Source: Apostichopus japonicus
Taxonomy: Eukaryota; Echinodermata; Holothuroidea; Aspidochirotida; Stichopodidae
DNA length: 64,000 bases
NCBI RefSeq assembly: GCF_037975245.1
Contig: NC_092563.1
Location: 15,001-79,000 of the forward strand
Reading direction: 5' to 3'
Shown one piece after another: positions 59,261 to 64,000 of the stretch; the first letter of the stretch is position 1; every line of letters begins with the position of its first letter. The notes below the pieces were generated by a model that saw only the letters and a list, made by a program, of their open reading frames with translations, was not told the origin of the DNA and searched no databases. The position numbers were made by a program, and so were the translations under genes.

Positions 59261-59962
59261 TTAAGTTATTGCATTCTATTGGTGTATTGATGCTATCAGC
59301 TCATTAAACAGTACATGCTGTAACTACTACAGTGGCTAAATTTGTTGTTTGTAGAAGTTAGTTCGGTCCAGATTTGGAAAGATCTGGCGGTATATGAAGC
59401 ATGTGAAAGTGAACGGACAAAATGATTTTACAGCATCTGGCTTGAAAGAACCTCTATCATTAGACGACTTGGCAAGGGCATAGAAGATAATCTGGAAAAT
59501 GCTAGTTGATGGGTTCAAGAAGTAGACTAATGTTTGGAAACAAACCTTCCATGTGTTAAAAGTGCCATCATTACCTTAATCTCTTCTTGAGAATCTTTTA
59601 AGTTTTTTTCCTTTATTCTCATCATGAACATGATAATTTCTACTTTATAGTTAACATCCAGCTACAGTACTTAGCCAGGCTTTCTTAATTTCCGAGATCT
59701 GTTTTGTAAACCTGCCCATGAAACATTCATGTTTACATTTTTCAGATGCTTTCATAACCTGAAAAAGAAATGTTTTGTGTTTGAGTAATTCAAGTTGAGT
59801 GTTCAGCTTGCATCTTTACCCTTAGAGCTACTACTCATTAAGTAAGCTATTTGATAACCAAATGATTGTGATCCCATCTATAGCCTATGAGGTAATATGG
59901 ATTGCATCTCTGTCAGCTGAATCTGATGATGTCCCTGCTCTCTGTCTCTTTTTGTCTTTTAG

Positions 59963-60134
59963 GATAGATGAGAAATTCTTTACTCCAGATGTAGCTTGTC
60001 AAGCTCTCACCTTGTGTACTGTTGATCCTGGCCAACCGGAATGCCACTTGTATCCTCTTGTAAACAAGGGTCTTGCTTGGTCAGCCAGCCAGATCCTTCC
60101 AACAAGGGCTGCAAGAGAAAAACAGTACCACAAG
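59963..60134 (+). CDS. AOAH: AOAH exon 4: end of saposin domain and linker
   Basis: Acceptor TGTCTTTTAG, phases 2 and 0, donor GTTTGC (less usual). Encodes IDEKFFTPDVACQALTLC, with the last two saposin cysteines, then GQPECHLYPL, a diagnostic AOAH motif, and a basic linker where the family's precursor is cleaved. Confidence 0.93.
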
Positions 60135-60928
60135 GTTTGCTATTGAACAGTGGAAATGGTAGAAACCCACACATAACAATTCTATTAGCAGTAGTGTCAT
60201 TAAGTCTTCAAAACTGTTACTGTTAAAATAAAGCCTGTGGGATCATTGAACATAGTAGTTTATTTAAATGGTGAATTTGGGCAACATATTAATCATTGTA
60301 GAATGTTGAAGACACATACTACTATCAGTCCAGATTGTACTTCTATGGTCAGTTTTAACTTTTGAGAAATGAACCTGTAAGCATCTCAGGCTCATCAATT
60401 GAAGTGGCTGGGCTACTTAGCCTAATGCACAGACCATTCCTCAAATGCAAAAAAAAGGCAATGGGGAAATCAGGACTTTCTGTGGTCTCATTTAACGTAT
60501 TTACAATGCATTACAAATATTACATGACAAGTGGTGTTGAATGTTTTGCAAGAGTGTTCTATTGTTCAGAATGTTAAATTATAATATAAAATAATCATAT
60601 AAAAACAGGGAACATGTTTGATGTAGTTATAGAACTTATTAAGTTATGGATTAACACTAACATTTAAGTCTGCATTGAGGAGCTGATGTCCTCTTCAAAT
60701 TCAGCCCTTGAAGGAGTACAGTATGCTAGAGATGACGTGTGCATGTTCTAAAGCTGAATATCTTAAAAACTGGAACAGCTATCGATACTTTTCTAAATTA
60801 CACTCAATTGTCTTACTTGGGCTATTACATATCAAGACCTAAAGTTCTGCCTACATCACACTTTGAATAAAACCTTGGAGTACGAAGACTCTTTTAATGT
60901 TGAATTTTTCTCTTCTTCCTCATCCCAG

Positions 60929-60999
60929 ATGCGGAAGCTGGGATCAGACATCTGTGATGGTTTCCCTATCCTGAAAGGAATTTGTCAATTTGTGTATCA
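60929..60999 (+). CDS. AOAH: AOAH exon 5: start of the large-subunit region
   Basis: Acceptor CCTCATCCCAG, donor GTAAGA, phases 0 and 2. Encodes GSDICDGFPILKGICQF, which matches the conserved S-D-I-C...I-C-Q segment of AOAH. Confidence 0.9.
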
Positions 61000-61942
61000 G
61001 TAAGATACCTCATGAACTCTGCTTAAAAGTTATTTTTAGAACCTGGTATTCAAAGTGGGGGTTTCTTGCCCCCTTTTTAGGGTTGCCAAAAATTACAAAG
61101 GAAATATGAAATCTTGAACATAAATTGCCTCAAAAGTTGCTCAAAAGAACTATTGATAATGTATAAATTTCTCAATCGGGAGAGGGTGATACCTCTTCCT
61201 CGAAGATTGGATCACTATGGAAAAATCTTGTATAACAGTTTGCAATGATAATATAAAATGTTGCACTAAATTTACTCAGGGTTGATTGGTACTGTTATCA
61301 CTGATTTTTCCAGGGATATCTTAGTTGGATTGAGAAGTATCAAGTTATGTGTAGAACTGATATTACACATCTTGATAAGAAAAAAATTACAATGTTATTA
61401 TGCAAAAATTCAGATGACAGCTTTAACAAATTTGTCATGATACCTTTGATGTCATTCTGACCCTACATACCCATCTTTTTCAAACAAAACACACCACTGA
61501 TCCATGCAATATATTAACATGAATGTGTTCATATACTTGCAGATTCCATTGGATTGAATTCAGAAAATCTTTGAAAGTACTTTCATGATACATTTTGATG
61601 TAACAATTTATAGGATATATGGGCATGCATTTATAAGAAACCAACAACTTTAGAAGTCAGTAGTAATATGTTATAAGAAGATACATGACTCCCTTGTGCA
61701 TTGCATTCAACCTAGTTTGCATTACTACTAAAACTGCTCTTTGAAGCTGGTTGGTGGCTTACTTTTACTTCAGATGAGATGTGAATTTAATTACCAGAGG
61801 ATTTGGGATAGTTCTTTAATTTCTTATCAGAAATAGATAGTTCTTCAATGTCCAACATTTGTGTCCACATCACCCAATGTTCCTGGCCTTAACACACACA
61901 AGAAAAACGCTAAAAACAAAACCTTTTCTGGATTTGTTTCAG

Positions 61943-62003
61943 ACGACTCGATGACCATGAACCACTCGTAGATGCTGATGGAGACAGATTTAGCATCATT
62001 GAG
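61943..62003 (+). CDS. AOAH: AOAH exon 6: calcium-binding segment
   Basis: Acceptor GGATTTGTTTCAG, donor GTAAGA, phases 2 and 0. Encodes RLDDHEPLVDADGDRFSIIE; the D-x-D-x-D pattern resembles the family's calcium-binding loop. No further exon was recognised before the window ends. Confidence 0.88.
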
Positions 62004-64000
62004 GTAAGAGGTTCATGTTTCAATGTGACATGAACATATATTTCATTTTTTTGCAATAGATATATTTCTCAACTTTGCAAGGAAAAGTCATTAATGGAGC
62101 ATTAAACATGATTCAAGGGTATTTATGCACAGTGACTGAGCCGTTGCGCATTAAGATCACCAAAGTTGGCCACCTGGTCATTGATAGATCAGTCATACAA
62201 TTTTTAATTTTCTCATAACTTTTGGGAAATGGGTATTTCCTGTAATCTTACTGTCCAAACTGAATTGGTCAAAAGACAGCCTGAGAGATATTAAGGTGTC
62301 ATGACCTTAGACAAATCAATGGGTATTTTATTTATGTGTGTATGTGGGGCATGATGTTGTGTGGCAGGGGAGAGGATTGAGAAATGAAAATATATGCAAT
62401 TCTTAAGCTATCCAGGGAATGGGCATGCAAAATCTCTATTAGAAACACTTTCATAGAATTACATTCAGGTAAAAAAAAAATTGTGTTACAAGCCTAAAAA
62501 TTCTATGCTAAGGTCAATAGGCACAGTTATATTATTGTCATTAAAACTATTGGACAAGAAGGCCTGCAGTTTTACGATGATATTTCTGCAATTTGACCTT
62601 CGTTGTTAGCAATTTGTTTACTGTTATCGCATAGTACTGTTTAACATTCAGGCATCTATAGAGAAGTTGAGGGATGCTTTAAAGTTTAATAACATATTTA
62701 ATTTAAATTCTCCAGGTATGTAAAATCTATATTACCTTTCACCGCAAAGTGTTTGTTTTTATCTTATCGATCAACACACCGAAGGAGTTTGAACCTGTTT
62801 GATAGTGTTTATTTTTAGCATCTTGTTGACTGCTCTTAATCAGACCTAGCTAGAGCTGTTAGTAAGCACACTCTTAATTGCAAAGTGTTTTTGTTGTTTA
62901 AACTGTATCATAAAAACAATGCATTGGATTTAGATTACTAGAACCTGGTGTAATTACTTTGATAATTTAATAGTTAAAGTTTGTAATTAAGTAGAAGACA
63001 ACTCTCATTGGATAATTGCCGCAACTGATTTATTTATATCTTCAGCTTGTTTTTCATGGCAGTGCATGACAATATCCCATTGGCTCCTCCATAAACTTAG
63101 TATTAGTCAGAATAAGGTCATAACTTCAGAATTTCAATTGTACTTAAATGAAAGAGCTCAGTAAATAAGGATGTGATGTTGTCATATGAACAGTATACTC
63201 TAAAATCTGACTGACCACACGTGAGGGGCCATCTGAAAAAGTTAACTTCATGTTGCTTGCAAGTGACGTTTTGTTTGTGTCGCTACAAAATGCAGACGGT
63301 AATGAAACGTGATACCTTGTTATCTTTAGCTGGACATGAGATGTCCATCGCTCTATCGTTTATACGCTGGGCTGTGTATAAATAGCAGCTGTATGTACTG
63401 ACTGTACACTAGTGTCTAATTACCGACGGTATCAAGCTGTGTGTGTATTTTCTGGGATCGATGGTGGTGTCTAACACTTCTGTTACACCTCATTCGAAAC
63501 TAGGTCAGATTACCAGCATTAGACGTTTCTTTTTGCGCGAGTCTTCACACCCTCTAAGACTACAACTGATCAAGATTCAGCCACTTTATATGTCCCGTTG
63601 GGAAAGTTTGACATGAAGCATTTTCCCGACTGGCAAATTTTTGCAGTTTGCAGCAGTTAACAGGAAGTAAGTTTGCATGTGACCTCAACTAGCACTGGTC
63701 ATTATTAACAGAAGACAGTATTTGTGTGCCCTGGCTGATCATTCTGTGTCCTTAGGTCAGTTGTGATGTGAAATTGTGTCTTGACAAATAGGTCACCATA
63801 ATTGAGTTGATTTGCATTGCGTTTGCTTGGGCAGTGTGCAAGCAGCCTCATACCATCGTAGAGATTTCCTGAACCTACAGCAAGCCATGACCATATTTTG
63901 AGAGAGTATTGTTATTGGCCTACCAGTTTGTGTGGTTGTGATGGAGTGTAATATAGAAAAGGTTTTAAGAGGAAGTGTCCCATACAGCATGTGTAAGAGG
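62004..64000 (+). other. AOAH: AOAH intron 6, incomplete
   Basis: At least 1997 bp of AT-rich sequence with no recognisable AOAH exon (no GDSL-type GDSxG block). A 65-codon minus-strand frame near the end is unsupported. Confidence 0.6.

Larger units (their letters stand above)
56865..64000 (+). other. AOAH: Acyloxyacyl hydrolase gene, 5' part (six coding exons, runs off the window)
   Basis: AOAH removes secondary acyl chains from the lipid A of bacterial lipopolysaccharide and so inactivates it. It is made as a precursor with a saposin-like small subunit and a GDSL-type lipase large subunit. Six exons with GT-AG introns and compatible phases give 184 codons: signal peptide, saposin domain with six cysteines (C-x2-C, LCNYLP, PPCKTF, C-x5-C), the hallmark GQPECHLYPL, the SDIC...ICQ segment that matches the start of the family's large subunit, and an acidic DADGDRF that matches the calcium-binding region. 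Exon order and motifs follow vertebrate AOAH. The GDSL catalytic domain must lie beyond 64000, so completeness cannot be judged. Confidence 0.93.

Overview
The window looks like a chromosome-end-proximal piece of a metazoan genome, most likely a marine invertebrate. It has vertebrate-type TTAGGG telomere repeats, spliced GT-AG introns, an acyloxyacyl hydrolase gene, a metazoan-type purple acid phosphatase gene, many hAT-type transposon remnants and large satellite arrays. An echinoderm or another non-vertebrate deuterostome would fit, but this is a guess. Everything below was read by eye; no database search was run.

Layout. (1) 1-13677: four tandem copies of a 3.2-3.7 kb subtelomere-like macrosatellite, each with internal 170-206 bp subrepeats; no credible genes. 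(2) 13678-14638: about 160 near-perfect CCCTAA repeats, interstitial as assembled. (3) 14639-17926: a 37-bp minisatellite split by an hAT element (TSD ATACATGG) that itself carries a second hAT element (TSD CGTGTACG), then a short degenerate telomeric tract. (4) 17927-26740: mostly unique DNA holding one intact single-exon gene, a tartrate-resistant (purple) acid phosphatase, on the minus strand. (5) 26740-46110: a 17-unit array of a ~213 bp repeat, about 10 kb of interior, and a 26-unit array of the same repeat in the opposite orientation. The interior encodes one long protein that combines a PHD finger, a DDE transposase-like core with a C-x2-H motif, a USP (C19) deubiquitinase and a Ulp1 (C48) SUMO-protease domain, all with their catalytic residues. 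I read this as a candidate giant foldback-type DNA transposon and consider it the most interesting system here. (6) 46110-56000: a dense graveyard of nested transposons, several with exact target-site duplications of 8 or 5 bp, plus perfect palindromes. (7) 56865-64000: the first six coding exons (184 codons) of an acyloxyacyl hydrolase on the plus strand, running off the window; a TTAA-flanked MITE sits in intron 3.

The two host genes are unrelated in pathway: one is a secreted or lysosomal metallophosphatase, the other an LPS-deacylating enzyme of innate immunity. The large element would be self-contained: a transposase-like protein plus long inverted repeat arrays it might recognise, with the USP and Ulp1 domains perhaps countering ubiquitin- or SUMO-based host control. 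That last step is inference.
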